Shown here: positions 23,278 to 31,284 of the stretch, piece after piece
Layout: the number at the start of each line of letters is the position of its first letter
Numbering within the stretch: position 1 is the stretch's first letter
Origin: a virus
Length of the DNA: 31,284 nucleotides
Reading direction: 5' to 3' (one strand)
Virus record (IMG/VR): IMGVR_UViG_3300049445_000079
Coordinates: 1 to 31,284 of that record
Notes under the pieces: generated by a model
The model's database searches: none
What the model saw: the letters and a program-made list of their open reading frames with translations, nothing else
What the model was told of the DNA's origin: nothing
Position numbers and translations under genes: made by a program

Positions 23278-24149
23278 CAGACGCGCTCGGCATGGTAGAG
23301 CTCGAACACCTCGCGCAGATCGAGCGCTGGCCCGAGGCTACCGTCGCTCATGATCGGCACCGCATGATAGCCCTTCATCGCCCAATCGATGATCGATGGA
23401 CCGGCCGGACCGCGGTCGCCGCGTTCCCCGCGGTCTCCGGACTTGCCGCGGCTGCCGGCCTGCCCCGCCAATTGCCAGCCGTCGCCCGGCAGCGGGCCGG
23501 GATTATCCCGCTTGGCCCGCCACTCGCTGCCGTTGAACGTGACCAGGTCGAACTTCCGATACGCACCTTTCGGGTCAAAAAGTCCGAGAACATCGCCGAC
23601 GTAGGGAGCCTCGCCGCAGGCCGCGACGACGATCCAATCGTCGTGCGGCGGTTCCTCGGCGGTATCCCGAGCCGCGCACCAAGTCGAGCCGCCATGCGTG
23701 ACCAGCGCGCACTCGTAGTGGATGCCCTTCGCCCACGCCTTCGGCGGGATAAACTTCCCCGGCGGGCCGGCTTCTCCGGGTGGGCCGGCGGGTCCGGTTT
23801 CGCCGATCGGACCGGGTTCCCCTCGGGCACCGGCCTCGCCGGGCGCGCCAGGCGGCCCAGGAATGCCCTGAACGCCTGGCGGCCCCTCGATAGCCTCCCC
23901 AGCTTCTCCCCGCTCCCCGCGCTCGCCCTGCGGCCCCTGTGGCCCATCCTGTAACTCAGCGAGTTTTGCCGCCACGGCGCGATCGAGGCGCAACTCGGTT
24001 TCGGCCCGGCTGGCTCGCAGTGCGGACATCTCTTCCCGAAGCTCGGCGAGCATGGTGCCGACCGACAGCTTCAGGTCGCGCTCGATGCGCGCGGCGAAGT
24101 CGCCGAGCTCGTCGGCGAGCGCCTCAAGCGGCGAGATTGTGGTCGTCAT
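23277..24149 (-). CDS. Collagen-like fibre protein with carbohydrate-binding-like modules
   Basis: 290 residues from ATG 24147-24149, overlapping the portal stop (ATGA); the longer frame is shadow. Architecture: N-terminal helical/coiled-coil (about 10-66), collagen-like Gly-X-Y triplets (~69-132), two small modules with the aromatic spacing of CBM5/12-like domains (~135-175: [16 protein letters not shown]; ~193-226: [14 protein letters not shown]), a second short Gly-X-Y run (~231-251), and a C-terminal ~40-residue cap. The position between portal and gp6-like adaptor is odd for a tail fibre and suggests a head-neck whisker or decoration fibre that binds a surface glycan. The fibre shape is strongly supported; its location on the virion is inferred. 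Confidence 0.8.
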   Translation of the reverse strand: MTTTISPLEALADELGDFAARIERDLKLSVGTMLAELREEMSALRASRAETELRLDRAVAAKLAELQDGPQGPQGERGERGEAGEAIEGPPGVQGIPGPPGAPGEAGARGEPGPIGETGPAGPPGEAGPPGKFIPPKAWAKGIHYECALVTHGGSTWCAARDTAEEPPHDDWIVVAACGEAPYVGDVLGLFDPKGAYRKFDLVTFNGSEWRAKRDNPGPLPGDGWQLAGQAGSRGKSGDRGERGDRGPAGPSIIDWAMKGYHAVPIMSDGSLGPALDLREVFELYHAERV

Positions 24150-25564
24150 TGGGCTGCTGCGCGTCGCCGGAACCGGGCGGTGAGGGCCTTGGATTGATCG
24201 ACGGCATCGCCACTCCCATCGTCGGCTGCGGGAGCGTCCGCTGGTGGCGCGGCGGCCGGCGCGTTGGGTGCGGGTGTCGCCGGCGGCGCCTTGGCCCACG
24301 CGCTGAGCGGGACGACCTGCTGCTGGACGCGCGGCTCGTCGCCAAACGCCATCGCCGGCAGATCTTCTTTTGCCCTGGCCTCGTTGGGGCTGAAGATCCC
24401 GCCCTGCACGCCCTGCGCCAATGCCGCGATCCTATCCTTGAAATTGGCCCGCAACAGCGCTTCGAGATCGAGCTCGAGGTAATCGTCCGGCCAGCCGGCG
24501 AGCGCGAAGAGCCGCCCGAACGCGTCCTCGATGTGATTGGCGGCGAAACCGAGGCCGGTCGACACCCATTGCGCCATCAGGCTCTCGGTCGACGCCTGTG
24601 GCCCCTGACTGTTCATCAGGCTGAGCATGGGCAGCGGTACGCGGTACGCGGTAGCGATACGCTGGTCGGAGATTTGCAGTACCTCGGCAAGCTGCGCGTC
24701 GCGGCTGTTCATCACCGCCGGCGCCCACTTCAGCCCGTCCGTCAGGATCGGCGTGCCGCCGACGTTGATGCCTTGGGTCTGCTCGTTCCAGCTCGCGCGG
24801 AGCTGCCGCACCGCCTCGGGGTTGGCGTGGAAGCTCGCGTCGGTTTGCAGGACGCCGCTCGGCCGTCCCTGGTTGCTGGCGTAGGCCAGCGCCTGCGCCA
24901 TCATCGCACTTGAGACCCCGAGTTCGAGCAGTGCCGATTCGAGCGGCGGGATGCCGCGCAGCGGATAGCGCTGGTCGGGCAGCCGCACATGCAGGACATC
25001 GCGCGCCGGGACGCTTTCGAGGAACACCTGGTTGTCGGCGAATAAGCGCTCGACGACATGGTTGCCGGCGAGCGTATAAAAAACCTCGCCGTTCTGTGCG
25101 ACGCGCGGCCAACAGTGCCGCGGGTTCATCAGGTGAATTTCGGTGATCTCAAAACGCGCATTGCGTAGCGCCAGCCCGAAGGCCGCGCCCTCGCCGTAGA
25201 GGCAATCGGTCAAGTAGAGAAAGAAGTCCGAGGGCGACTGATAGGTGTTAGGGCGCCGCAGGACGCGCGACAGCGCCGAGGTCTTCACCCGCTCGCGGCC
25301 GCCCTTGCCGTCGCTCTGCCAATGCGCGGGTGGGCACATCGCGATCGTTTGCGAATAGGCTGAGCGGCAGGCGTAGACCACCGCCGAGCCGCCATAGGGC
25401 AGCGGGTTATGGCCGGATTGCCACCAGTTCGTCGGCCAAGTGGCGGGGATAAAGCCGCCACCGAGCGGCAGCCGCCAGCCGCCGCCGATGGCTTCCTTGA
25501 GGCGCGGCCGGAAGATACGGCTCGCCGCGCTTCGTACCCGCTCTAGGGCAGTCGATTGCGCCAC
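24146..25564 (-). CDS. Portal protein, HK97 family
   Basis: 472 residues, ATG 25564. Recognisable Phage_portal features: [19 protein letters not shown] near residue 60, [65 protein letters not shown], a [22 protein letters not shown] segment, and the C-terminal clip-type LFALAGW and [12 protein letters not shown] ~70-residue Pro/Ala-rich tail follows. The portal is the dodecameric DNA gate at one capsid vertex. Its place downstream of the capsid region is usual, although in many phages the portal precedes the protease. Confidence 0.92.
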   Translation of the reverse strand: MAQSTALERVRSAASRIFRPRLKEAIGGGWRLPLGGGFIPATWPTNWWQSGHNPLPYGGSAVVYACRSAYSQTIAMCPPAHWQSDGKGGRERVKTSALSRVLRRPNTYQSPSDFFLYLTDCLYGEGAAFGLALRNARFEITEIHLMNPRHCWPRVAQNGEVFYTLAGNHVVERLFADNQVFLESVPARDVLHVRLPDQRYPLRGIPPLESALLELGVSSAMMAQALAYASNQGRPSGVLQTDASFHANPEAVRQLRASWNEQTQGINVGGTPILTDGLKWAPAVMNSRDAQLAEVLQISDQRIATAYRVPLPMLSLMNSQGPQASTESLMAQWVSTGLGFAANHIEDAFGRLFALAGWPDDYLELDLEALLRANFKDRIAALAQGVQGGIFSPNEARAKEDLPAMAFGDEPRVQQQVVPLSAWAKAPPATPAPNAPAAAPPADAPAADDGSGDAVDQSKALTARFRRRAAAQ

Positions 25565-25570
25565 CGAGCT

Positions 25571-26131
25571 TTACCGCCGGGCTGCCCCGCGACTCGCTCC
25601 GTTGACCGCGACAGCGTTTGACGGCGGTGCGGTCGTCGAGCCGGCGGCATTGGTCGCCGTCACGACGCAGGTGATGCTATGCCCGACGTCGCTCTCGGCG
25701 ACCGTGTAGGTGTCTCCGGTGCCACCGACCGCTGCGGCGTTGCTCTTCCAGGCGTAAGCGTAGCTCGTCGGCTCGCCGTTCCAGTTCCCCTTGGTGCAGG
25801 TCAGCGTCTCGCCAACGGCGCCATTCCCCTGGAGGTGCGGCACGTCGCGATTGGTCGGTGCGCCCGCAGCCGGTGCGCCGCCGCCAGGACGCACTGGCTG
25901 ATGACTAGCGGCCGGTTGTGCTTTCTCGACCATCGCCTGCTGGACCGCCAGCGACGGCATCTCCGGATTGTCAGGGTTTACCTTTTCGTCCGGGTGCATC
26001 AGCCCGAGCCGGAGCAGGTCGTTTTCCTCCTGCGTTGGCGTCGGCTGGCTTTGCGATGTCACCTTCAGCGTCTGCTCGGTCAGCTCGGCGCGAACTTTCT
26101 GGTCGGCGCGGTACTGGTCTTCGGTCGTCAT
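25571..26131 (-). CDS. Ig-like domain protein, putative capsid decoration
   Basis: 186 residues, ATG 26131, with AGGAG 8 bases upstream. The N-terminal ~75 residues are helical and charged (AELTEQTLKVTSQSQ, EENDLLRLGLMHPDE). An Ala/Pro/Gly linker follows (~75-95). The Ig-like domain at 96-178 has the bacterial Ig pattern: GETLTCTKGNWNGEPTSY, AYAWKSNAAAVGG, YTVAESDVGHSITCVVTAT, with Cys112 and Cys155. Ig-like domains on capsid or decoration proteins are thought to help phages adhere to mucin or other glycans. A decoration role fits its position directly after the capsid gene; attachment to the head is inferred. Confidence 0.78.
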   Translation of the reverse strand: MTTEDQYRADQKVRAELTEQTLKVTSQSQPTPTQEENDLLRLGLMHPDEKVNPDNPEMPSLAVQQAMVEKAQPAASHQPVRPGGGAPAAGAPTNRDVPHLQGNGAVGETLTCTKGNWNGEPTSYAYAWKSNAAAVGGTGDTYTVAESDVGHSITCVVTATNAAGSTTAPPSNAVAVNGASRGAARR

Positions 26132-26156
26132 CAGCGTGCTCCTGTTTGGTGACGAT

Positions 26157-26180
26157 CCGGCGCAGCAACCACTGCGCCGG
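26157..26180 (-). promoter_or_regulatory. Strong hairpin between capsid and Ig-like gene
   Basis: CCGGCGCAG (26157-26165) and CTGCGCCGG (26172-26180) are a perfect 9-bp inverted repeat with a 6-base loop, in the 72-base gap after the capsid stop. There is no U-run on the minus-strand transcript, so a full intrinsic terminator is unlikely. More likely it stabilises the abundant capsid message, partly attenuates downstream expression, or marks a processing site. Confidence 0.6.
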
Positions 26181-26203
26181 AATACGCCATGTGTACCGTC
26201 GTG

Positions 26204-28174
26204 CTACCAAGTGACGCTCGAAACCCACGCGACGACGCCGGTTCGGCGCATCGCCCAGTTCATCGGCAGGATCATCCGCAGCGCGAGGCTGTCGGTTTGG
26301 AACAGGTTGCGGACGGGCGCCGCAACGGTCGGCGGGCTGCCGGCGGTGCCAATCTGCAACGGCGTCGTATCCTCAAAGTGCAGCGTGGCCTGGTCCGACA
26401 CGTCAAATCGGGGATCATCCCCGGTGACCGACATGAAGTCGTCGGCGTTGAGGATTATCACCGTGCCCAGCGGCACCGTGTTGGACGTGATGACCGGGTA
26501 ACCTTGCAGCATTCCGCTGTCGATCTCCGCTTTGAACGGGAAGAACCCGCCGGAATTAATCGTCAGCGAGATCGAGATCGCCTGCTGCGGGTTCATGATC
26601 CAGACCGGGACGCGCAAGGCATTGGCCGCCGACAGGACGCCGACCAGTTGCTTGATGTCGCCGAGAAGAGCAGCAAAACCGCCGCCGGTAGTCGCCGTCA
26701 GGCCAGACACGCCATTGCGCAACCCGGCAGGCCGTATGGCCGACGACGCGACGTTGTCGATCAGCGTCGTGTCGACCGCGACTTCGGTGTCTTCGCTGAT
26801 CAGCTTACGCAGCAACCCCTCGATCTGCGGCGTCGAGTGCTCGGCGAGCTCCCGCGTGTAAGAGCAGATGATCGCCATCTTCTTGAGGCCGATGGTGACC
26901 GGGAGGAACGCCGCCTGGCGGACCGGGATCGGCGCCCCTTCGCCGACGAACGACCCCGCCACGGTCGGCGTCGCCGAACGAGTGGGCATCGACAGCGTCG
27001 CATATCGCCCGAGCGTCGCGCGAAAACCCTTCGCTGCGAGCGGCCGATAGATACCCTCCGGCATCAGGATGTCGAAAAACTCGCCGTACTGGATCTGCGC
27101 AAGCTCGGCAGCCCATCCGGTTGTCGTCGTCGTCGCGGGAGCGGTGGCGGCCCGCCTATACCAATCATGCACGGTCTTCGTGACTTCGAAGTCACCACGA
27201 TCCCCGTAATGCTCGGCGAGGATCTGATCCTCGGGCTTTTTCTGGATATGCGACAGCGCCCTGACGACGCAATGGCGGATGAACAGGTAGCCGGGCTCCT
27301 CCTGCTTCTTCGGCATAGCCCAAGTCTTCGGCCCCGCCGCCGGGAGTGTCGAGCCGGGCGGCAGCACGGTCGTGCGCGAGGCCGGGACGGTGATCGCCTC
27401 GCTCTCGCTGCCGAGCGCCCGCTCGGCGCGGGCGTAGATCGAGATCTGGTCCTTGATCTCCTCGATGCGTTGGGTGAGATCTGCCGTCTGGGTCAGATCC
27501 TCGGTTGCGGTCAATTGGTCCTGTAGACCGACGAGCTCGGCCTGCGCGGTTTGAATCCTATCGCTGAGTTGGTTCATGGCTTGAGGCTTTCGCGGGACTT
27601 GTGAGGCGGACACGCCATGAAAGCCGCGTCGGCGCAGCTCTTGATCACCATCGGCGGACACGCCGAAGATCAATCGCTGCCCTTGCGGAGAGATACCGAG
27701 CGCCTTCGCCAGGGCGAGGGCATTCGGGTTAGCGGGTACTGAGACCAACGAGCATTCGACGAGCTCCTGCTCGGTGAAGCGGAGGCCGCCGGTCTTCGAG
27801 CCTTCAATCGGTTCATACTTGCTCGGGTGAAAACCGACCGAGACGGCGCGCAAAACACCGGCGTCCACTGCCGCGTGAACCTCGCGCATCCGGTCGGAAA
27901 CCGGGTCCATCAACTGCAACCGGCCGATCAACTGGTTGCCACGGACGGTGACCTCGCTCCACTTGCCGATCGGGAAGGCGGCGTTATGCCCGAAGAGCGC
28001 GATCGGGTTTTTGCGGAAGTTGTCGAGCAGCCAGCCATCGGCCTCGATGATGTCGCCCATGCGGTCGACGCTGTCGTCGCTCATGACAAATTCCAGCGGG
28101 TCGCCGTTCGGCGGCGGCGCCGCGGTTTGCTTGGTGCGGATCATTTGTGGTGCCTCGAACGATGGCGAACTCAT
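26204..28174 (-). CDS. Prohead protease fused to HK97-fold major capsid protein
   Basis: 656 residues; ATG 28174 overlaps the upstream stop (ATGA). Residues ~25-160 are a U35/HK97-type prohead protease: SVDRMGDIIEADGWLLDNF, catalytic His63 in ALFGHN, RAVSVGF with Ser112, then the ECSLVSVPANPNA end strand. From ~200 (MNQLSDRIQTAQAEL) comes a coiled coil that fits the delta/scaffold domain. The rest is an HK97-fold capsid: GWAAELAQIQYGEFFDIL, FVGEGAPIPV, LRKLISEDTEVAVD, WIMNPQQAISISL, GTVIILNADDFM. Met200 (27577) could in principle start the capsid alone, but I see no good ribosome site there. Separate protease and capsid genes are the usual arrangement. Self-cleavage near the junction would release the capsid. 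Confidence 0.9.
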   Translation of the reverse strand: MSSPSFEAPQMIRTKQTAAPPPNGDPLEFVMSDDSVDRMGDIIEADGWLLDNFRKNPIALFGHNAAFPIGKWSEVTVRGNQLIGRLQLMDPVSDRMREVHAAVDAGVLRAVSVGFHPSKYEPIEGSKTGGLRFTEQELVECSLVSVPANPNALALAKALGISPQGQRLIFGVSADGDQELRRRGFHGVSASQVPRKPQAMNQLSDRIQTAQAELVGLQDQLTATEDLTQTADLTQRIEEIKDQISIYARAERALGSESEAITVPASRTTVLPPGSTLPAAGPKTWAMPKKQEEPGYLFIRHCVVRALSHIQKKPEDQILAEHYGDRGDFEVTKTVHDWYRRAATAPATTTTTGWAAELAQIQYGEFFDILMPEGIYRPLAAKGFRATLGRYATLSMPTRSATPTVAGSFVGEGAPIPVRQAAFLPVTIGLKKMAIICSYTRELAEHSTPQIEGLLRKLISEDTEVAVDTTLIDNVASSAIRPAGLRNGVSGLTATTGGGFAALLGDIKQLVGVLSAANALRVPVWIMNPQQAISISLTINSGGFFPFKAEIDSGMLQGYPVITSNTVPLGTVIILNADDFMSVTGDDPRFDVSDQATLHFEDTTPLQIGTAGSPPTVAAPVRNLFQTDSLALRMILPMNWAMRRTGVVAWVSSVTW

Positions 28175-29052
28175 GGTGCCGGAAGAACATCGTCAGGAAA
28201 GTTCACCACCGACGCGCCACGCGGCTGCCACGCCGGATTGGTCAGATCGTCCGCGCTGAGCAGAACATTGTCGCCGCCGTCTAGCGTCAGCGAGGGTTGC
28301 CAGACCTGCACGAAACTCGCGCCGTCGCCGGGATACGCGATGGACCCAGTCTTGTCCTTGTCCATCCCGATTCGTAGCGTCTGGGCAGCGCTGATCGGAG
28401 TCAGATTGTTCGAGGCGGTGCACTTCCACCAGCCGTTCGGACCTGGCCCCTCGACGGCGAGGTCAAAGACGGAAAAGCCGGCGCCGTAGACGGAATTGGC
28501 ATAGATTTCGTTGGCGGCGAGATCAAAATACACCCGCGCGCCGCCATCGCCGTTGAATATCTCGAGGCCCGCTTGCCTTGTGTCCGACTTCAGCCAAACC
28601 GTGATCGCGCAAGCCATCGGCCCCGGAGCTTGAAACGACTGCTCGATACCGTGAAAACCGTTGGTGGTATCCTCGATTACATGCGCAGAAGTACCTGTGC
28701 CCGGCTGTGATGGCACATTCCCCTCTACGACGAGCCCGAACTCGCGCAGCGCTTGCTGCACCACCGGATTGTCCCGAGTGCCGGAGCGCAATTTTATAGC
28801 TGCACAACTGCGCAGCCGGTTGGGATTGATCATACCCATCGAATCCGGCCGGACGTTGAAACTAAGTGCATTCCCGGTGAAGCCGTCGATCAGATCATGA
28901 AAGAAAGCACCATCCGCCGACCCCTGCACGGTCACCACCGCCGCGGTCCAGTCATTCGGCATGATAAGGCCGACGACCGCGGTAACTCCCGTGAGATCGA
29001 CTGTCTCGGATATTGTGCCTTGATCGGGAATGACTACGGCAAGCACAGGCAT
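28171..29052 (-). CDS. Lectin-like putative virion protein upstream of the capsid
   Basis: 293 residues, ATG 29052. The first ~115 residues are a beta-rich domain with phage-stabilising or decoration character (MPVLAVVIPDQGTISETVD, VVTVQGSADGAFFHDL). Residues ~120-260 resemble carbohydrate-binding-like jelly rolls of phage proteins: HVIEDTTNGFHGIEQSFQ, ITVWLKSDTRQAGLEI, YFDLAANEIYANSVYG, GWWKCTAS, SFVQVWQPSLT. The last ~25 residues (SADDLTNPAWQPRGASVV) look like the first strand of such a domain, displaced to the C-terminus. Its place between terminase and protease-capsid suggests a head-associated accessory. Family not firmly identified. Confidence 0.7.
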   Translation of the reverse strand: MPVLAVVIPDQGTISETVDLTGVTAVVGLIMPNDWTAAVVTVQGSADGAFFHDLIDGFTGNALSFNVRPDSMGMINPNRLRSCAAIKLRSGTRDNPVVQQALREFGLVVEGNVPSQPGTGTSAHVIEDTTNGFHGIEQSFQAPGPMACAITVWLKSDTRQAGLEIFNGDGGARVYFDLAANEIYANSVYGAGFSVFDLAVEGPGPNGWWKCTASNNLTPISAAQTLRIGMDKDKTGSIAYPGDGASFVQVWQPSLTLDGGDNVLLSADDLTNPAWQPRGASVVNFPDDVLPAP

Positions 29053-29071
29053 ATGTCAGCACCTATTGGGT

Positions 29072-30760
29072 TTAGGCGATCAGCGTCGCGATGTTGATCG
29101 GCGGCACTTCGATCATCGCCAGCCGCATGGTCATGATCAGCGCCACGGGCCCGTCGATCTTGTTCTCGGGCCGTTCCTTGCGCGGGAAGACCTGGTCCTT
29201 GCCGTCGAGCCGCGCGGTGACGTTGGACATCATCCAAGTCATCGGGTCGTTGGCGTCGCAATTGTGCTTGAGGCGGCCGGCGTCGATCAGCGCCGCCACT
29301 TGCTTCATCGGCTCGGTGAAATTGGCGGCGGTCTGCTGAAACTCCGAGACGTTGGCGCCCTTCGCCATCAGCCGGGTCATCAGCATCGTCGCCTGCGCCG
29401 GATCGAAGGTGATCTCCTCGACGGTGTACTTCCGCCTGATGTCGTCGAGGTCTTCCTCAATCCGCCCGAAGTCGATCATATTGCCTTGCGTCAGGATCAG
29501 CTTTGGCGGATCGGCCAGCGCCCAGCCGCGGTAATGGTCCTTGCCCGGCTCCTCGACCACGTCCTCGGGCAGGTAGTACCGCCCGAACGTCGCGAAAGAG
29601 CCGTCGCCGAGGTCGAACAGGATCTGCATCGCGGCGATGTCCTGCTTCGAGGCCAAATCCAGCGCGATCTTGCAGCGCTGCCCCTCGAAGTCCTCGAGCC
29701 GCAGCTCCGGGTTACGGCAGGCCGTCCAACTCTGCATGTTGAAGTAGGCCGCGCGGGCGTTGACCCAAAGGTTCAGGTGCTTGGTCTTGAACCGGCCCTG
29801 CTCGCGAGTGTTGCGCACTGCTTCCCGCTGGCGGGCCAGCAGGAACTCGGCCGACACCGACACATCGAGGTTCGGGTTCGCCTTGGCGATCGCCGCGGGA
29901 TCGGTCCAATCGTCCTCGGGATCGACCGTGTACTCGATGAAAAACTTCTCGTCGTCCTCGATGACGCCTTCGAGGATCTTCCGGCATGTCAAAATCTTGT
30001 CGAAGCACGGGCCCGCCAGGTTGTCGCCCGCGGTCGAGATCACCCACATCAGCGGCTGCTCGCGGGCGCCTTGGCCGGTCAGCATCGTGTCGTATTGATC
30101 GGCGCTGTCGTGCTCGTGGTACTCGTCGATGATCGCGCAGCTCGGCATCGCGCCGTCGCCCGGCTTGCCGATCATCGGCTCGAACCGCGACCCGTTGCCG
30201 ACGATGTTGATGTTCGACGAATTGACCGCAATCCCGAAATGCTGGCGCAGGTCCGGTCGCCCTTCGGCCATCTGCCGCGCTGGCCGGAATACTTCCCACG
30301 CCTGTTTCTCGGTGCCGGCTCCCGAGTATATTTCCGCCCCGTGCTCGCCATCGGCGCACAGCATGTACAGCCCGACGCCGGCCGACAGGATGCTCTTGCC
30401 GTTCTTCCGCGGAACGATCGTCACCACCTCGCGGAAGCGCCGCTTGTCATCCGACTTGCGCAGCCAGCCGTAAGCGTTGACCAGCACGAAGCATTGCCAG
30501 CCCTCGAGCCGGATCGTCTCGCGCCGCGCCGCCCAGGCGCCTTTGGTGTGCGGCAACCGCTCGATAAACCGGCACACCCGCTCGGCCGTCAGCGGCTCGA
30601 AGCGGTACGGACCGTCGGCCTCGGCCTCGCGGTCGCGGGTCCAGCGCTCACAGGCGCGCCGTTCCCATTGGCAGGCAGGGCGGCGGCCCGAGCGAACATC
30701 GGCGGCATAGGCCTCGGCGAGAGCAACATGGGGGTGCTCCATCGCCCGGCCGCGCGCCAT
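29072..30760 (-). CDS. terL: Terminase large subunit (packaging ATPase/nuclease)
   Basis: 562 residues from ATG 30760, overlapping the TerS stop (TGATG); Met7 is an alternative. The ATPase region has a Walker A-like motif VPRKNGKS at 116-123 and Walker B AIIDE at 209-213 (Glu213 catalytic), with ISTAGDN as motif III. The nuclease region has IALDLASKQD (Asp) in the middle and further acidic residues toward the C-terminus (EITFDPAQATML, KIDGPVAL). This is the Terminase_1-type architecture that pumps DNA into the prohead through the portal and cuts it. Length is normal. Confidence 0.95.
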   Translation of the reverse strand: MARGRAMEHPHVALAEAYAADVRSGRRPACQWERRACERWTRDREAEADGPYRFEPLTAERVCRFIERLPHTKGAWAARRETIRLEGWQCFVLVNAYGWLRKSDDKRRFREVVTIVPRKNGKSILSAGVGLYMLCADGEHGAEIYSGAGTEKQAWEVFRPARQMAEGRPDLRQHFGIAVNSSNINIVGNGSRFEPMIGKPGDGAMPSCAIIDEYHEHDSADQYDTMLTGQGAREQPLMWVISTAGDNLAGPCFDKILTCRKILEGVIEDDEKFFIEYTVDPEDDWTDPAAIAKANPNLDVSVSAEFLLARQREAVRNTREQGRFKTKHLNLWVNARAAYFNMQSWTACRNPELRLEDFEGQRCKIALDLASKQDIAAMQILFDLGDGSFATFGRYYLPEDVVEEPGKDHYRGWALADPPKLILTQGNMIDFGRIEEDLDDIRRKYTVEEITFDPAQATMLMTRLMAKGANVSEFQQTAANFTEPMKQVAALIDAGRLKHNCDANDPMTWMMSNVTARLDGKDQVFPRKERPENKIDGPVALIMTMRLAMIEVPPINIATLIA

Positions 30761-31233
30761 CAGCCGAACTCGGAAAAGATGTTGGTCTTATCGCCGCCCG
30801 GTGCGCTGCTCAACCTGCTGCGCGCGGATGGCGTCATCCCAAATTCACCGGCATAACGCACCATCTCCGTCATCGCGTGGCTGGCAGTCCGAACCATCGC
30901 GTTCGGGACGCCGCCGCCTTTGGTTGGCTTGATCAACCCATGAGTCAGCGGATCGGCTTTCGCCATCTCTGCAATCGCACGCTCGGCGATTACCCAACGC
31001 CCATAGGATTGGCAGTAAGCAGCCAGCGCGGCGCGATCGAGGCGCGTCAACAGCCCGAGGCTATGCAATTCCTTGGCGACGCGGTTCCATTCGCGCTTTG
31101 CTTCGGGATAAAGCACCGGCGGCGGGCTCGGCAGCTTCCGCGCCGGCTGAGGCTCGTTCTGGTTAAGCGGCCGCTTGCCGGGATTGCCGGTCACGAGCTT
31201 CAAGTGGGTCGGCTTAGGCTTTCGACCTCGCAT
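30760..31233 (-). CDS. terS: Terminase small subunit, P27 family
   Basis: 157 residues from ATG 31231-31233, chosen because GGAG lies 9 bases upstream and the family normally begins MRGRKP; a TTG at 31248 would add 5 residues. The N-terminus MRGRKPKPTHLKLVTGNPG is the P27-terminase signature. The PNAMVRTASHAMTEMVRY-like segment near the C-terminus is also typical. It binds phage DNA and recruits TerL. It is the first visible gene of the late operon; the 36 bases to the right contain no convincing promoter. Confidence 0.92.
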   Translation of the reverse strand: MRGRKPKPTHLKLVTGNPGKRPLNQNEPQPARKLPSPPPVLYPEAKREWNRVAKELHSLGLLTRLDRAALAAYCQSYGRWVIAERAIAEMAKADPLTHGLIKPTKGGGVPNAMVRTASHAMTEMVRYAGEFGMTPSARSRLSSAPGGDKTNIFSEFG

Positions 31234-31284
31234 CCGGCCTTTCTCCAAAAATCAACCCGATTTTCGCGGTGATAAAAAAATGGC

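Noticed and set aside
26189-27526. 445-residue plus-strand open frame opposite the capsid gene
   Set aside because: Mirror of the protease-capsid gene, with biased Arg/Asp/His composition and no motif; a shadow.
29030-30856. 608-residue plus-strand open frame opposite the large terminase
   Set aside because: It is antisense to a clearly identified terminase. Its composition (Arg/Leu/Val/His/Asp) is that of a G+C-rich shadow frame, with no recognisable domain.
1-31284. CRISPR array, tRNA or rRNA genes, insertion sequences
   Set aside because: No regularly spaced repeats, cloverleaf sequences, ribosomal RNA stretches or transposase genes were recognised.

Overview
The window is almost entirely one tailed-phage (or prophage) genome segment. 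It is G+C-rich, has very tight gene packing (many ATGA, TAATG or TGATG stop/start overlaps), and carries an HK97-type head module with a complete long-tail module including a tape-measure protein. That makes it a temperate siphovirus. The G+C-rich codon use, frequent GTG starts and general look of the proteins suggest an alphaproteobacterial host, most likely Rhizobiales (Bradyrhizobium-like). The host assignment is inference; no host gene is visible.

Layout. Positions 1-7335, plus strand, are the early/replication-recombination and modification side. In order: a partial gene at the left edge, a conserved phage protein probably linked to recombination, a compact Rad50/SbcC-like ATPase with a zinc hook, a small helix-turn-helix (excisionase-like) protein, a tyrosine integrase, an N4/N6 amino-methyltransferase, two small ORFs, and a C5-cytosine methyltransferase. 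Positions 7336-7885 hold a short non-coding stretch with a terminator-like hairpin and a small secreted cysteine-rich protein on the plus strand, which looks like an independently transcribed accessory gene. Positions 7886-31233, minus strand, are one long late operon read from right to left. It runs small and large terminase, a lectin-like protein, a prohead protease fused to the major capsid protein, an Ig-like protein, portal, a collagen-like protein, head-tail connectors, tail completion, tail tube, two tail-assembly chaperones, tape measure, tail tip/hub and fibre proteins, an S74 chaperone-tipped protein, and a membrane-anchored protein.

How it fits together. The integrase and HTH protein give integration and excision. 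The ATPase and its neighbour would process DNA ends during replication or recombination. The two methyltransferases have no restriction enzyme beside them in this window and probably modify phage DNA against host restriction. The late operon packages DNA (TerS/TerL/portal), builds and matures the capsid through a cis-encoded protease, and builds the tail. Several virion proteins carry adhesive or decorative modules (collagen, Ig-like, lectin-like, LamG-like, S74). No endolysin, classical holin, repressor or tRNA gene was recognised; these would lie outside the window.

Most unusual points: a degenerate duplicated sequence block around the end of the amino-methyltransferase (paired octamers spaced by one helical turn); a 39-bp direct repeat that brackets the C5 methyltransferase and overlaps its start codon; the protease-capsid fusion; a 241-bp out-of-frame overlap between the HTH ORF and the integrase; and a run of unusual decoration-type proteins among the head genes.
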